DNA of 64,000 nt from Rothia amarae (GTDB lineage: Bacteria > Actinomycetota > Actinomycetes > Actinomycetales > Micrococcaceae). The first letter of the stretch is position 1; the number at the start of each line of letters is the position of its first letter. The notes under the pieces are model-generated. The model was not told the DNA's origin, ran no database searches, and saw only the letters and a list, made by a program, of their open reading frames with translations. Made by a program: the position numbers and the translations under genes. The stretch is taken from contig NZ_CP061538.1 in NCBI RefSeq assembly GCF_014705945.2, positions 186,001-250,000 of the forward strand. Reading direction: 5' to 3'. Shown here in pieces: positions 1 to 7,796 of this stretch.

Positions 1-18
1 TCGTTCTGTGTTAAACAT

Positions 19-35
19 ATACCCCTAGGGGGTAT
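19..35. promoter_or_regulatory. CsoR-like palindromic operator
   Basis: The 17-base ATACCCCTAGGGGGTAT is two 7-base arms (ATACCCC / GGGGTAT) around a 3-base centre. This AT-flanked C4-5/G4-5 layout is the known operator form of CsoR-type copper repressors. It lies 78 bp before the first gene and at the window edge, so it may control a copper gene to the left instead. The assignment rests on motif shape only. Confidence 0.5.
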
Positions 36-112
36 ATTTCAAGGGGTGATTTCGCATCGTTCATCTTTAAAACTAAGTCGAGTTACTTTTAGGGTTACGT
101 TAGTGTTAAAGC

Positions 113-2167
113 ATGGCTTCTTTTATCGAGGATTACGCCCTGCTTTCAGACATGAACACTGCCGCGCTCGTGTCTCGCGCAGGATCAATCGACTGGTTCT
201 GCGCACCCCGCTTTGACTCGGGGGCAGTATTCGCCTCCCTGTTGGGCGATCGCGAAAACGGACGTTGGCTTCTAGCACCCCTGGAATCAGTCAATCCTTC
301 CCCTGTAGAAGAAGTCCGTACTGAACGCTCCTACCGCGAAAATACTTTTATTTTGCAAACAGTGTGGCACGTGGGCGAAGCGAGCGTGCGAGTCACAGAT
401 TTCATGCCCCTTGCCGGCGGAACCGCGATTGTTCGCAGTGTGGAAGGACTCACCGGCGAAGTCACCATGCTCCAAGAGCTAAACATGCGATTCGATAGTG
501 GAAAGACGACGCCGTGGGTGACCCAGTATGACGGCCCCGCAGACTCCACCGGCGCTGTTGATGTCTCCCAATCCATGCTGGTAGGTATGGCAGGGCCTCA
601 CGCACTAGTCTTCCGCGGAGACACTATCCCAGAAGGTCAGTACGGCAACCACACCGATACCTTCACTGTTTCAGCAGGTCAGAACTACGTTTTTTCGCTG
701 AATTATTTTGCTTCCAACCACAACCCGCCGGCACCCATCGACTACTCCACAGCCATCACCTACACCACCGCGCAGTGGACCGAATGGTCAGACCTCTATG
801 TTCCGCCAGCCATTGCAGAGGCAACCGAAAACGAGATTTCAGCCATCCGCACCGTGCCGAATGAAGAGATAAGTGCCGAAAGCACGACGTCGTCCAGCAT
901 CGGACTCCCCTCGACAAATCGCGAAGGCGAAGCCATCACCAATACGCAGCTTCCCGAAATTGACCTTGCCACCTATCACGAGCTGGCGCAGACCGCTATG
1001 CATCCGATTGTGCCCAGCACCCCCGAGCAGATTCAAACGCAAAATGATGAGTCATACCGCGAAGCTCGCCTGCGCTCACTGCTGGTGCTACGCGCCCTGA
1101 TTTCCCGCGAAACCGGCGGTTTGGTGGCGGCTGCAACGACGTCGCTGCCCGAAACTGTCGGTGGACGCCGCAACTGGGACTTCCGCTTTTCCTGGTTGCG
1201 CGATGTTGCCATGGCAATGGAAGTAACGCTTGCCCACGGTCACGAACGTGAAACTGCTCAGTTGCGTAACTGGATTATGCGGGCGGTGGCAAATAGCCCC
1301 TATAATCTGCATTCGGTTTACGGCGTGGCGGGTGAGAAAGACGACTTGGAACGACGTCTTGCCTTGCCAGGCTATGAAAATTCGCAGCCGGTTCGCGCAG
1401 GTAATGGCTCAGATGACCGCTTCCAGGGTGATGCGCTAGGGCAGGTGCTCGTCACTTTTGCGCATCTTCGCGAAAACGGTGTGGGAGAGGACCAACTGTC
1501 CTGGTCGCTTCAAAAAGCCCTCCTAAATTCGGCGTCTGAACGAATTGGCCAACCTGACCAGTCCATGTGGGAAATCAAGGGTGACCCCCATGTATTTACC
1601 CACTCACAGGCAATGCTCTGGGCGGCTTTCAATGCGGGAATTTCGGCGGTGCAAGAGCACGGGTTGGACGGCGACGTCGAACTCTGGGCTCAGTGCCGCG
1701 ATCGCCTTGCTCAGGATATTCTCTCGCAAGGTTTCAATACTGAACTGAACTCGTTTGTGCAAACCTACGGGGGTACGCACGTCGATGCTTCGCTGTTGCA
1801 ACTGGCGCAAATAGGTATGGTGACATGGGACGACCCCCGCATGATGGGCACCGTCGCACGCATTGAACGCGAGCTTCAGCATGAATCGGGCATGATTTAT
1901 CGTTATATCAACGTGCGTGGGTTTGACGGTTTCGAAGATCAAGATAACCTGCATTTTGCCGCATCCCTCTGGTTGGCGGAACACTACATTCGTTCAGGCA
2001 GAGAGGCTGACGGTCGTGCCCTTCTCGATACTGTCCTGAGTGCCGCTAACGATTTAGGTCTGATGAGCTCCGAGTATTCTTACGCAGAAAATCGCCAGAC
2101 GGGCAACTTCCCGCACACCCTGGCGCATATTGCCCTGGTGCGGGCGGTGCAGGCGCTGGAGATTTAG
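113..2167 (+). CDS. Glycoside hydrolase family 15 protein (trehalase/glucoamylase-like)
   Basis: Cytosolic-type GH15 enzyme, 684 residues with no signal peptide. Residues 1-230 form the trehalase-like N-terminal domain (start MASFIEDYALLSDMNTAALV, then GSIDWFCAPRFDS). The catalytic (alpha/alpha)6 barrel begins near residue 310 and carries the family signature GGRRNWDFRFSWLRD near 349; the end has the usual SEYSYAENRQTGNFPHTLAH. The family cleaves alpha-glucosides; actinobacterial members include trehalases, so trehalose turnover is the best guess. It is longer than the usual ~600 residues because of a Ser/Thr/Glu-rich insert at about 235-310 between the two domains. The ATG at 113 has no clear Shine-Dalgarno but has TAGTGT six bases upstream, which suggests a leaderless mRNA. 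Exact substrate is not decidable from sequence. Confidence 0.9.
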   Translation: MASFIEDYALLSDMNTAALVSRAGSIDWFCAPRFDSGAVFASLLGDRENGRWLLAPLESVNPSPVEEVRTERSYRENTFILQTVWHVGEASVRVTDFMPLAGGTAIVRSVEGLTGEVTMLQELNMRFDSGKTTPWVTQYDGPADSTGAVDVSQSMLVGMAGPHALVFRGDTIPEGQYGNHTDTFTVSAGQNYVFSLNYFASNHNPPAPIDYSTAITYTTAQWTEWSDLYVPPAIAEATENEISAIRTVPNEEISAESTTSSSIGLPSTNREGEAITNTQLPEIDLATYHELAQTAMHPIVPSTPEQIQTQNDESYREARLRSLLVLRALISRETGGLVAAATTSLPETVGGRRNWDFRFSWLRDVAMAMEVTLAHGHERETAQLRNWIMRAVANSPYNLHSVYGVAGEKDDLERRLALPGYENSQPVRAGNGSDDRFQGDALGQVLVTFAHLRENGVGEDQLSWSLQKALLNSASERIGQPDQSMWEIKGDPHVFTHSQAMLWAAFNAGISAVQEHGLDGDVELWAQCRDRLAQDILSQGFNTELNSFVQTYGGTHVDASLLQLAQIGMVTWDDPRMMGTVARIERELQHESGMIYRYINVRGFDGFEDQDNLHFAASLWLAEHYIRSGREADGRALLDTVLSAANDLGLMSSEYSYAENRQTGNFPHTLAHIALVRAVQALEI

Positions 2168-2173
2168 GAGTTT

Positions 2174-3132
2174 TTAGGCTGATTCTCGCGCGTATTTCGA
2201 GGCGCGAACGGCGCAAATCATCAACTGAACCTGATGGAAAACCATGAGCGGCAGAATCAACAAACCTACCCCTGCGCCACCAAAAATGACGGCGGCCATC
2301 GGCAGACCCGTCGCCAGCGATTTTTTAGTGCCGCAGAACTGGATAGCTATGCAGTCTTCGTGAGTGAAGCCCAGCTTTTGCCTGCAAACCCGGTGAACCA
2401 AAGCATGGCTTCAACCAGTGCGACCGCCAAAGCAACCAGGAAAATAATCTGCCACCAGCTCACGCGCGTCCAAATGCCGTCCACCATTCCTTCTGAAAAC
2501 GCCGCATAAACAACCATCGCGATGGAGAGTCGATCTATCTGTTTGACCAGGTGATTCTTGGCAAATGACGCGGTGAAGCGGCGGGTTAGTTGCCCCAGGA
2601 CGAAGGGCAACAAGAGTTGAATGGCGATATCGAGAAACACGTTGCCGCTAATTTTTATGCCGCCAGAACCCATCAGCAGCATGACCAGCAAAGGTGTAAT
2701 TACAATTCCTAGCAGGTTCGATGCCGAGGCTGACACAATCGCACCGGGTACGTTTCCGCGGGCAATAGAGGTGAACGCTACCGATGACTGCACGGTGGAG
2801 GGCACCAGCATGAGGTACAGCAGACCCAGGTAAAGCTCGTTGCCCAGAAGGTATTTCAGTGGGAACAGAGCCAGCCCGGCGAGAGGGAACACCAGGTAGG
2901 TAAAACTGAGGATTGTGGCGTGCAGCTTCCAATGTTTGAAACCGGCGACAGCCTCCTGCGGGGAAAGCCTCGCCCCGTAAAGAAAAAACAGGAAGGCGAT
3001 AGCGATTTTAGTGGCGACCGAGAACCCTTCGGCGAAATCCCCGCGCGCAGGGAAAAAGATAGCAATCACCACGGCGGTGAGAATCAGCGCGATGAGCGGG
3101 TCTAGCTTCAATTGGGGAAGGCGGAAGGGCAT
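2174..3132 (-). pseudogene. Bile acid:sodium symporter family protein (YfeH-like), frameshifted
   Basis: Membrane transporter of the SBF/YfeH (DUF4137) type with about ten hydrophobic segments. From ATG 3132 (MPFRLPQLKLDPLIALILT) the frame reads well to WFTGFAGK, then runs into TSWAS-like nonsense and a stop at 2347. The family C-terminus (LGFTHEDCIAIQFCGTKKSL, then FHQVQLMICAV) continues in another frame to 2174. Adding one base to the TTTT run at 2376-2379 (AAAA on the coding strand) restores one ~318-residue protein. So this is either a real one-base deletion or a sequencing error in a homopolymer. The gene ends 6 bp from the stop of the convergent GH15 gene, with no terminator between them. 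Confidence 0.85.
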
Positions 3133-3172
3133 GTACACCAGTGTATCGGTGTGGGTGTTAGCTCCTTCGCAC

Positions 3173-3233
3173 GTTGAGGTGCAAGAAAGGGTCAACTTTT
3201 TGCCGAAAAGTTGACCCTTTCTTGCACCTCAAC
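3173..3233. repeat. Perfect 28-bp inverted repeat, 5-base loop
   Basis: The arms 3173-3200 and 3206-3233 are perfect complements around TGCCG. No U-tract follows on either side. Unlike the other hairpins of this window, it lies between two divergent genes (the frameshifted transporter and ribokinase), in the possible 5' leader of ribokinase, so a simple terminator role does not fit. Confidence 0.9.
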
Positions 3234-3275
3234 ACCCAAAGAAGGATATTGGGAGAAAGTCTGAGAGGAAACATC

Positions 3276-4193
3276 ATGAAAATTGCCGTCATCGGATCAA
3301 ACAACGTCGATCTGATTTCCTACATCCACCGCATGCCAGAGCTCGGCGAAACCATCGAGGCACCCGATTTCCGTCTCGGATGCGGCGGCAAAGGCGCGAA
3401 CCAGGCGGTTGCTGCCGCGCGTCTTGGCTCCGAAGTGTTGATGGTAACGCGCGTAGGTAACGACATTTTTGCCGAAAACACCATCGAAAACTTCCGCGCT
3501 AACGGTATCGACGACAAATACATTCTGCGCACCGAGGCAACCTCCGGCGTCGCGCCCATCTTCGTGGACGAAAAATCGAACAACTCAATCATCATCGTCA
3601 AGGGCGCTAACACCCTGCTTTCGCGCGAGGATTTAGAAAACGCCCGCGAGGACATCGCCCAATGCCAGCTGATAGTGCTGCAACTCGAAATTTCGCTCGA
3701 AACCGTGTACGCGGCCGTCGAGTTGGGGGAGGAGCTAGGCATCCCCGTCCTGCTGAACCCTGCACCTGCAACCCCCGAACTTTCTCTTGAACGCATGAAG
3801 GGTGTGGAGTTCATCGTGCCTAATGAGACTGAACTTTCATTACTTTCGGGAATGCCCGTGGAGAGCCTCGACGATATCTCGAATGCCGCGCACGTCCTCC
3901 TGAACGTAGGTATCAAGAACGTAATCGTGACGCTCGGCGCTCGCGGCGTGCTCTGGATTAGCCAGGAGGGCGAGCGTCTCATCGAAGCAAGCAAAGTGGA
4001 CGCCAAAGACACTACCGGCGCGGGCGACGCATTCATCGGCTGCTTCAGCCACCGCTGGGTGAAAAATGGCGACATCGCTGAGGCAATTCGCGTGGCGAAC
4101 GTGTACGCCGGCGATTCGGTGACCCGCCTAGGCACACAGACCTCCTACGCCACCGCTGCAGAGTTTGAGGAGAGGACGGGGGAGAGGGTTTAG
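3276..4193 (+). CDS. rbsK: Ribokinase (PfkB family)
   Basis: Phosphorylates D-ribose to ribose-5-phosphate with ATP in the cytosol. The 305-residue length is normal for the family. The N-terminal PfkB signature (GCGGKGANQAVAAARLG) and the C-terminal signature with the anion hole and catalytic Asp251 (DTTGAGDAFIG) are both present, and the N-terminus MKIAVIGSNNVDL matches ribokinases. Start ATG 3276 follows GAGAGGA at a good distance; an in-frame start further upstream would fall in the palindrome and is rejected. No ribose transporter or RbsR gene is adjacent, so this is a stand-alone kinase, and a related nucleoside/sugar substrate cannot be excluded. Confidence 0.88.
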   Translation: MKIAVIGSNNVDLISYIHRMPELGETIEAPDFRLGCGGKGANQAVAAARLGSEVLMVTRVGNDIFAENTIENFRANGIDDKYILRTEATSGVAPIFVDEKSNNSIIIVKGANTLLSREDLENAREDIAQCQLIVLQLEISLETVYAAVELGEELGIPVLLNPAPATPELSLERMKGVEFIVPNETELSLLSGMPVESLDDISNAAHVLLNVGIKNVIVTLGARGVLWISQEGERLIEASKVDAKDTTGAGDAFIGCFSHRWVKNGDIAEAIRVANVYAGDSVTRLGTQTSYATAAEFEERTGERV

Positions 4194-4206
4194 GGGGGAC
4201 TGGCTG

Positions 4207-4268
4207 CGTACACTCAAGACGTTGAATGTTCACCCAAAAAGGGGAGCATTCAACCGAATGAGTGTACG
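4207..4268 (+). terminator. Long hairpin between convergent genes (GTACAC/CGTTGAATG family)
   Basis: The outer arms CGTACACTCA (4207-4216) and TGAGTGTACG (4259-4268) and inner arms GTTGAATG / CATTCAAC enclose an A-rich loop. It sits 13 bp after the ribokinase stop and before the end of the convergent gene. It shares its outer and inner arm sequences with the hairpin at 15384-15443. No U-tract is present; a role as bidirectional terminator is inferred from position. Confidence 0.7.
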
Positions 4269-4303
4269 TTTCCCTTCCGGCGCGTCCGGGACGAAATGAA
4301 CAT

Positions 4304-4801
4304 CTAGGTAGGTAAGACTGCGAATACCGTGTCCAAGGCATTCTCATGTTCGTCGTCGCAAATATAACCGCGTAGCCATAGTGTGCCATCCACGTTGCGG
4401 AGGTAGAACCCCTTGGGCACGTAGGGATCGGAGGAAAGTGGCGGTGTGGAGACATTCACCGCGGAATCTGGAGACTTATGTTGCCCCGTCAGCGTCGAGT
4501 TTCTACTGGTCGGCTGGGTGCGCCACGATAGGCGTAAATACGGTGCGAGCTCAAGAGGACATAATGCGAATCCACGTTCCCTGATGCGCCGATAGATTGC
4601 AGGCAAATTTGCAGGCTCAGTAAATCCCAGGTCCGCTACCGTGACTAGCTGAACCCGATATTTACCGGTCTTAGAGAAATCAAAAAACTTCGGTTCCAAA
4701 AGCGTTTGAGCGTGCGTATTGAGCTGAATTCCCGCTGATTCAAGACGTCTCGTTAGCGCTTCCGAGGTGAGTCCCTCTAATGTAACTGTAAAAGTATTCA
4801 T
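4304..4801 (-). CDS. Uncharacterised 165-residue protein
   Basis: Soluble protein without signal peptide or membrane segment. The first ~95 residues (MNTFTVTLEGLTSEALTRRL, then VTVADLGFTEPANLPAIYRR and LCPLELAPYLRLSWRTQP) resemble a widespread family of small proteins of unknown function, often called conserved hypothetical. The C-terminal third (PYVPKGFYLRNVDGTLWLRG, then a Asp/Glu-rich DDEHEN) looks like a small beta-rich part typical of the same family. Single gene between two hairpins, so probably its own transcript. ATG 4801 is preceded by GAAGGAGATC, a good ribosome site. No function can be assigned. Confidence 0.75.
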   Translation of the reverse strand: MNTFTVTLEGLTSEALTRRLESAGIQLNTHAQTLLEPKFFDFSKTGKYRVQLVTVADLGFTEPANLPAIYRRIRERGFALCPLELAPYLRLSWRTQPTSRNSTLTGQHKSPDSAVNVSTPPLSSDPYVPKGFYLRNVDGTLWLRGYICDDEHENALDTVFAVLPT

Positions 4802-4922
4802 GATCTCCTTCGGGGTCTAAGTTGTAGGATAAGACCGCGGGTTCTACTTGATGACGGCGCTGGGACGACCGGCGGGTTGCACGCCGCGCGTCCAGTTAAC
4901 TTTGCTTGGCGCAATCCCCGAT

Positions 4923-4988
4923 AAGCACAGCCTAAGTGGCGTTCTGGGGTGCATATTTACACTTCAGAACGCCACTTTGACTGTGCTT
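4923..4988 (-). terminator. Long hairpin (GGCGTTCTG family) after the GNAT-VOC gene
   Basis: Outer arms AAGCACAG / CTGTGCTT and inner arms AAGTGGCGTTCTG (4934-4946) / CAGAACGCCACTT (4965-4977). It lies 28 bp downstream of the leftward GNAT-VOC gene. The inner arm recurs in the hairpin at 6095-6140. Terminator role is inferred from position. Confidence 0.7.
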
Positions 4989-5016
4989 TAGGGGGTGGAT
5001 GGCAGGACGCCAGAAC

Positions 5017-6018
5017 CTAATTTTCCACGACAAGCTCCACCTCGAAACCCTCTGAATTTTCAAGGTAAAGGGCAGTATGCTCATCCCCGCCGGCATGCGG
5101 GTATTTTTCTGCGAACAATTCCTGCCAGCCCCAACCAAGTGCATTTTGGCGGATTTCGTCCAGCTTTTTGCGGCTCCCAACATTTAGCGCCAGATGATTC
5201 ATACCCGGATTTGTGCGGCACAGACCGCCCCGCACGTCCGGGGATTCTTCCAAAACAAGGTAGGAGCCATCCGCACCTTTCCACGAAATGCCCTTCTCCC
5301 ACTCGGCGCCCACCCTTGCCCCTAACGCATTCATCAGCGGTGACCACTCGGCAAGGACACTCCCAAAATCAGCGGTCCATAGTTCCACGTGATGAACCAT
5401 AACGCTCGATGCCACAGGCACACTACCCAAAGCGTTTGTCTGGTTGTTCACCCGTAAGATGTCTCCACGCAGTCGCGCCGCGTTGACCGCGTCGAAGGTC
5501 TGCCCGTCGTAGAGGAACTTTTCGCGTTCGATGCCTTCCATCGTAAAGCCGGCTGCTGCGGCGACCTTGCCCGACGCCGGATTATTTGTTCGGTACCCCA
5601 ATTCCAGACGGCGGAGCTTGGGTGAATTAAGTTCGCCCAGTAGCTCAGTATCGACCAGTGTTGAATCAGAATCAGCTGAATATTCTCCTAGCGCCCAATC
5701 GCATACCGCGCGCACTGCTATTTTCATGAGCCCGCGGCCCCGCACTAATGGTGCATTCCAGTAAGAAACCCAACCGCGATCCCACGCGCCGTCGTCATTA
5801 TGAGCAGTAAATTCAACGGCTACGCAACCTGCAGGTTTTCCTCCATCTTCGAGACAGAAAACCGCATGATTCTCGGCGGGAAGATAGTGGTGCTGAATAA
5901 AGTTTTCGGCGTCGGTGAGAGAATCCAAAGCCGGCATCTGGCGTTTCATATCAGAATTTTGCCGATAAATTTCAAGCAGAGCCTCGGCATCGTCCGGTCG
6001 CCACCACCGCAAAAACAT
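5017..6018 (-). CDS. GNAT acetyltransferase fused to a glyoxalase-like (VOC) domain
   Basis: 333 residues. The N-terminal half is a RimJ/RimL-type GNAT: RWWRPDDAEALLEIYRQNSD, the acceptor region RGWVSYWNAPLVRGRGLM, and the end ASGKVAAAAGFTMEGIERE, typical of N-acyltransferases acting on protein or small-molecule amines. From about residue 205 a separate VOC fold starts (VMVHHVELWTADFGSVLAEW, NPGMNHLALNVGSRKKLDEI, ALYLENSEGFEVELVVEN), the form seen in glyoxalase/bleomycin-resistance proteins with one betaalphabetabetabeta repeat pair. The fusion suggests binding and acetylation of one small molecule or antibiotic, but that is inference. ATG 6018 is chosen because GGGG lies 6 bases before it; a TTG four codons upstream would overlap that site. 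Confidence 0.85.
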   Translation of the reverse strand: MFLRWWRPDDAEALLEIYRQNSDMKRQMPALDSLTDAENFIQHHYLPAENHAVFCLEDGGKPAGCVAVEFTAHNDDGAWDRGWVSYWNAPLVRGRGLMKIAVRAVCDWALGEYSADSDSTLVDTELLGELNSPKLRRLELGYRTNNPASGKVAAAAGFTMEGIEREKFLYDGQTFDAVNAARLRGDILRVNNQTNALGSVPVASSVMVHHVELWTADFGSVLAEWSPLMNALGARVGAEWEKGISWKGADGSYLVLEESPDVRGGLCRTNPGMNHLALNVGSRKKLDEIRQNALGWGWQELFAEKYPHAGGDEHTALYLENSEGFEVELVVEN

Positions 6019-6094
6019 GAAGAACCCCAATTCTGTCGAGTAACGTGGCTTACATTATACGAATCCCTGCGACCTCTACCCCCTAGATACAGTA

Positions 6095-6140
6095 AAAGTG
6101 GCGTTCTGCGGTGCAGAAATGCACCGCAGAACGCCAGTTT
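6095..6140 (-). terminator. Hairpin (GGCGTTCTG family) after the M48 operon
   Basis: Arms 6095-6115 and 6120-6140 (21 bp, one mismatch) with a GAAA loop. It lies 35 bp after the small ORF that follows the M48 gene and before the start of the GNAT-VOC gene. Its arm shares GTGGCGTTCTG with the hairpin at 4923-4988. Confidence 0.7.
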
Positions 6141-6174
6141 GGCTAGCAGTTAGGGGTCGGGGGCTGACTCAGCC

Positions 6175-6345
6175 CTAAACCTCAACCACCATCGGCTCAG
6201 CCTTATGTTTGTTCTTTTTCGCCACGGCGTAACCGGCAAAGGCTAGAGCCAAACCAACCGCGCACCATACCAGCAGGGTAATCCACTGGGGAGCCGTGTT
6301 GGCGTCCGGGAAGTAGCTGATGGAACGAAGCAAACGGGAAGGCAC
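6175..6345 (-). CDS. Small single-span membrane protein, coupled to the M48 protease
   Basis: A 56-codon ORF starting with GTG at 6345, whose first base is the last base of the protease stop codon (TAGTG), so translation is likely coupled. It reads as an N-terminal amphipathic part (VPSRLLRSISYFPDANTAPQ), one hydrophobic span (WITLLVWCAVGLALAFAGYA) and a Lys-rich tail (KKNKHKAEP). This looks like a genuine membrane peptide or the C-terminal remnant of a larger membrane protein; no upstream remnant is visible because that space is protease coding sequence. No family recognised. It may be an accessory of the protease. Confidence 0.5.
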   Translation of the reverse strand: MPSRLLRSISYFPDANTAPQWITLLVWCAVGLALAFAGYAVAKKNKHKAEPMVVEV

Positions 6346-7715
6346 TAAATCGAGTGCTGGGGGTCTTGCCCCGCGCCATCCTCATGGGGCGGAGGCAGCG
6401 GCGAACCGCCGGTGTTCCAGAATCCACGCATCTGCGGAGGAATCCAGCCGTTGAAGAGCGTATCGCCCACACGGCGGTCCCTCTCGCGTGCGGGAGGTTT
6501 CTGGTCGGTGACCACGATGCCGAAGTGGTTATTATTGCCCGGGCGCTCAGGGTAGGTCGCCATGAAATCACTTGCCTGTAGCGGATCAGCCCATGCCGCC
6601 GCGGGTTCAGCCGCAGGAATCATGGACAGCGGGTACGGCGGATTGAACTTAGGACGCCACACCAGACGGCCGGGTTCCGAACGATCGCGCAGTGCATGGG
6701 CACGCCACGTCGTCGCTGGATGAGACATATTCAAATTCGCAAGCCACGTAAAGAAACCATCCTCAAAGACGGCGCGGTTAGCCAGCTCGTCAGTATTAAC
6801 CTCATTGACCAGGTACTTGCCTGCAGAAAGCACGCCCATGGTCTGCATAGCTCCGCCAGGAGCCAAGCGGAAACCAAAATTGTCTGCGGTGTACTCCTGT
6901 GCGCGTGAAAGCGTAGCACCCAGGTAAGGAATCTGCTGGAAAAAAGATGTAAAAATCAACCGGAAATAACCCACATGACCTGCGGCGATATGCCCTACCT
7001 CGTGACCAATAATGAACTTAAGGGCCTCAGGGTTACGCGCCTTGCCGCCGATTTCGAATAGGTCAGAGAAAACTACAATAAAACGACGGTGGCCGTGGCC
7101 AGAAGCGAACGCGTTAATCTGGCCGTTACCTACCACGACGTAGGCATCGGGCACACGGCGTAAACCTGCTGCACGGGCGGCATCTACCAGCATCTGGTAC
7201 GCCTCAGGGAACTGCGTGGGTGAAATACGGACGCCGGTAATGCGCATCTGCGCGTACATCAGGGCTCGAACCCAAAAAATAGCTAGGGGCAGATAAAGAC
7301 CAATCACTAACAACTGCTGAACAAGCTCACCGGGGGAGAAAACATAATCGTCCACTGTGAACATTGCGATGAAGGAGGTAATGAGATAAATAGCGCCTGC
7401 AAGATACACAAAGAGCGTGACCATGTAGGCGGCTAGGAGCCAGGGAATTTCACCCGGATGCCGCAGCGCGTTGATGAACTTGAACGGCAAGAGGCTCTGA
7501 AAGCGGAAAAGCCTGGGCTCAGGAAAGGGTGAGACCGGGTGCTGACGCATGTCCTCCGGTAGCCAGCCTTGCGAAAGATCATCCGGTAGAGGCTGGTGTA
7601 GACCTACAGAACCGAAGTTCTGCGGCCCAGATTGTCCAGGCTGCCCCTGCTGTTCCGGCTGCGGAGGGGGTGGCGATGGGCCGGGTGGAAAATTGCCGTT
7701 GGGGGTGTCGCTCAT
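6345..7715 (-). CDS. M48-family membrane metalloprotease
   Basis: 456 residues. A Pro/Gln-rich cytosolic tail (1-65) is followed by two membrane spans (about 92-120 and 131-153) and a zinc protease domain with HEVGH at 238-242 (two His ligands and catalytic Glu) and the third ligand in EYTAD (274-278). The layout is that of HtpX/Ste24-like quality-control proteases. A long C-terminal extension (about 345-456) rich in Pro and Arg is unusual and of unknown role. A small membrane ORF overlaps its stop codon. Start ATG 7715 follows CAAGGATGGTTC, which provides a ribosome site. Confidence 0.88.
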   Translation of the reverse strand: MSDTPNGNFPPGPSPPPPQPEQQGQPGQSGPQNFGSVGLHQPLPDDLSQGWLPEDMRQHPVSPFPEPRLFRFQSLLPFKFINALRHPGEIPWLLAAYMVTLFVYLAGAIYLITSFIAMFTVDDYVFSPGELVQQLLVIGLYLPLAIFWVRALMYAQMRITGVRISPTQFPEAYQMLVDAARAAGLRRVPDAYVVVGNGQINAFASGHGHRRFIVVFSDLFEIGGKARNPEALKFIIGHEVGHIAAGHVGYFRLIFTSFFQQIPYLGATLSRAQEYTADNFGFRLAPGGAMQTMGVLSAGKYLVNEVNTDELANRAVFEDGFFTWLANLNMSHPATTWRAHALRDRSEPGRLVWRPKFNPPYPLSMIPAAEPAAAWADPLQASDFMATYPERPGNNNHFGIVVTDQKPPARERDRRVGDTLFNGWIPPQMRGFWNTGGSPLPPPHEDGAGQDPQHSI

Positions 7716-7796
7716 GAACCATCCTTGATGATGACAGTTGTGATTCTTCTACACCAGCTTAGCCCCCAACGGGCTTTATTTTGTACTTCGTGAACC

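Noticed and set aside
3320-4135. Long leftward ORF (271 codons) inside the ribokinase gene
   Set aside because: It is the antisense frame of a well-supported PfkB protein, of Ser/Arg-rich sequence, with no family signature or ribosome site.
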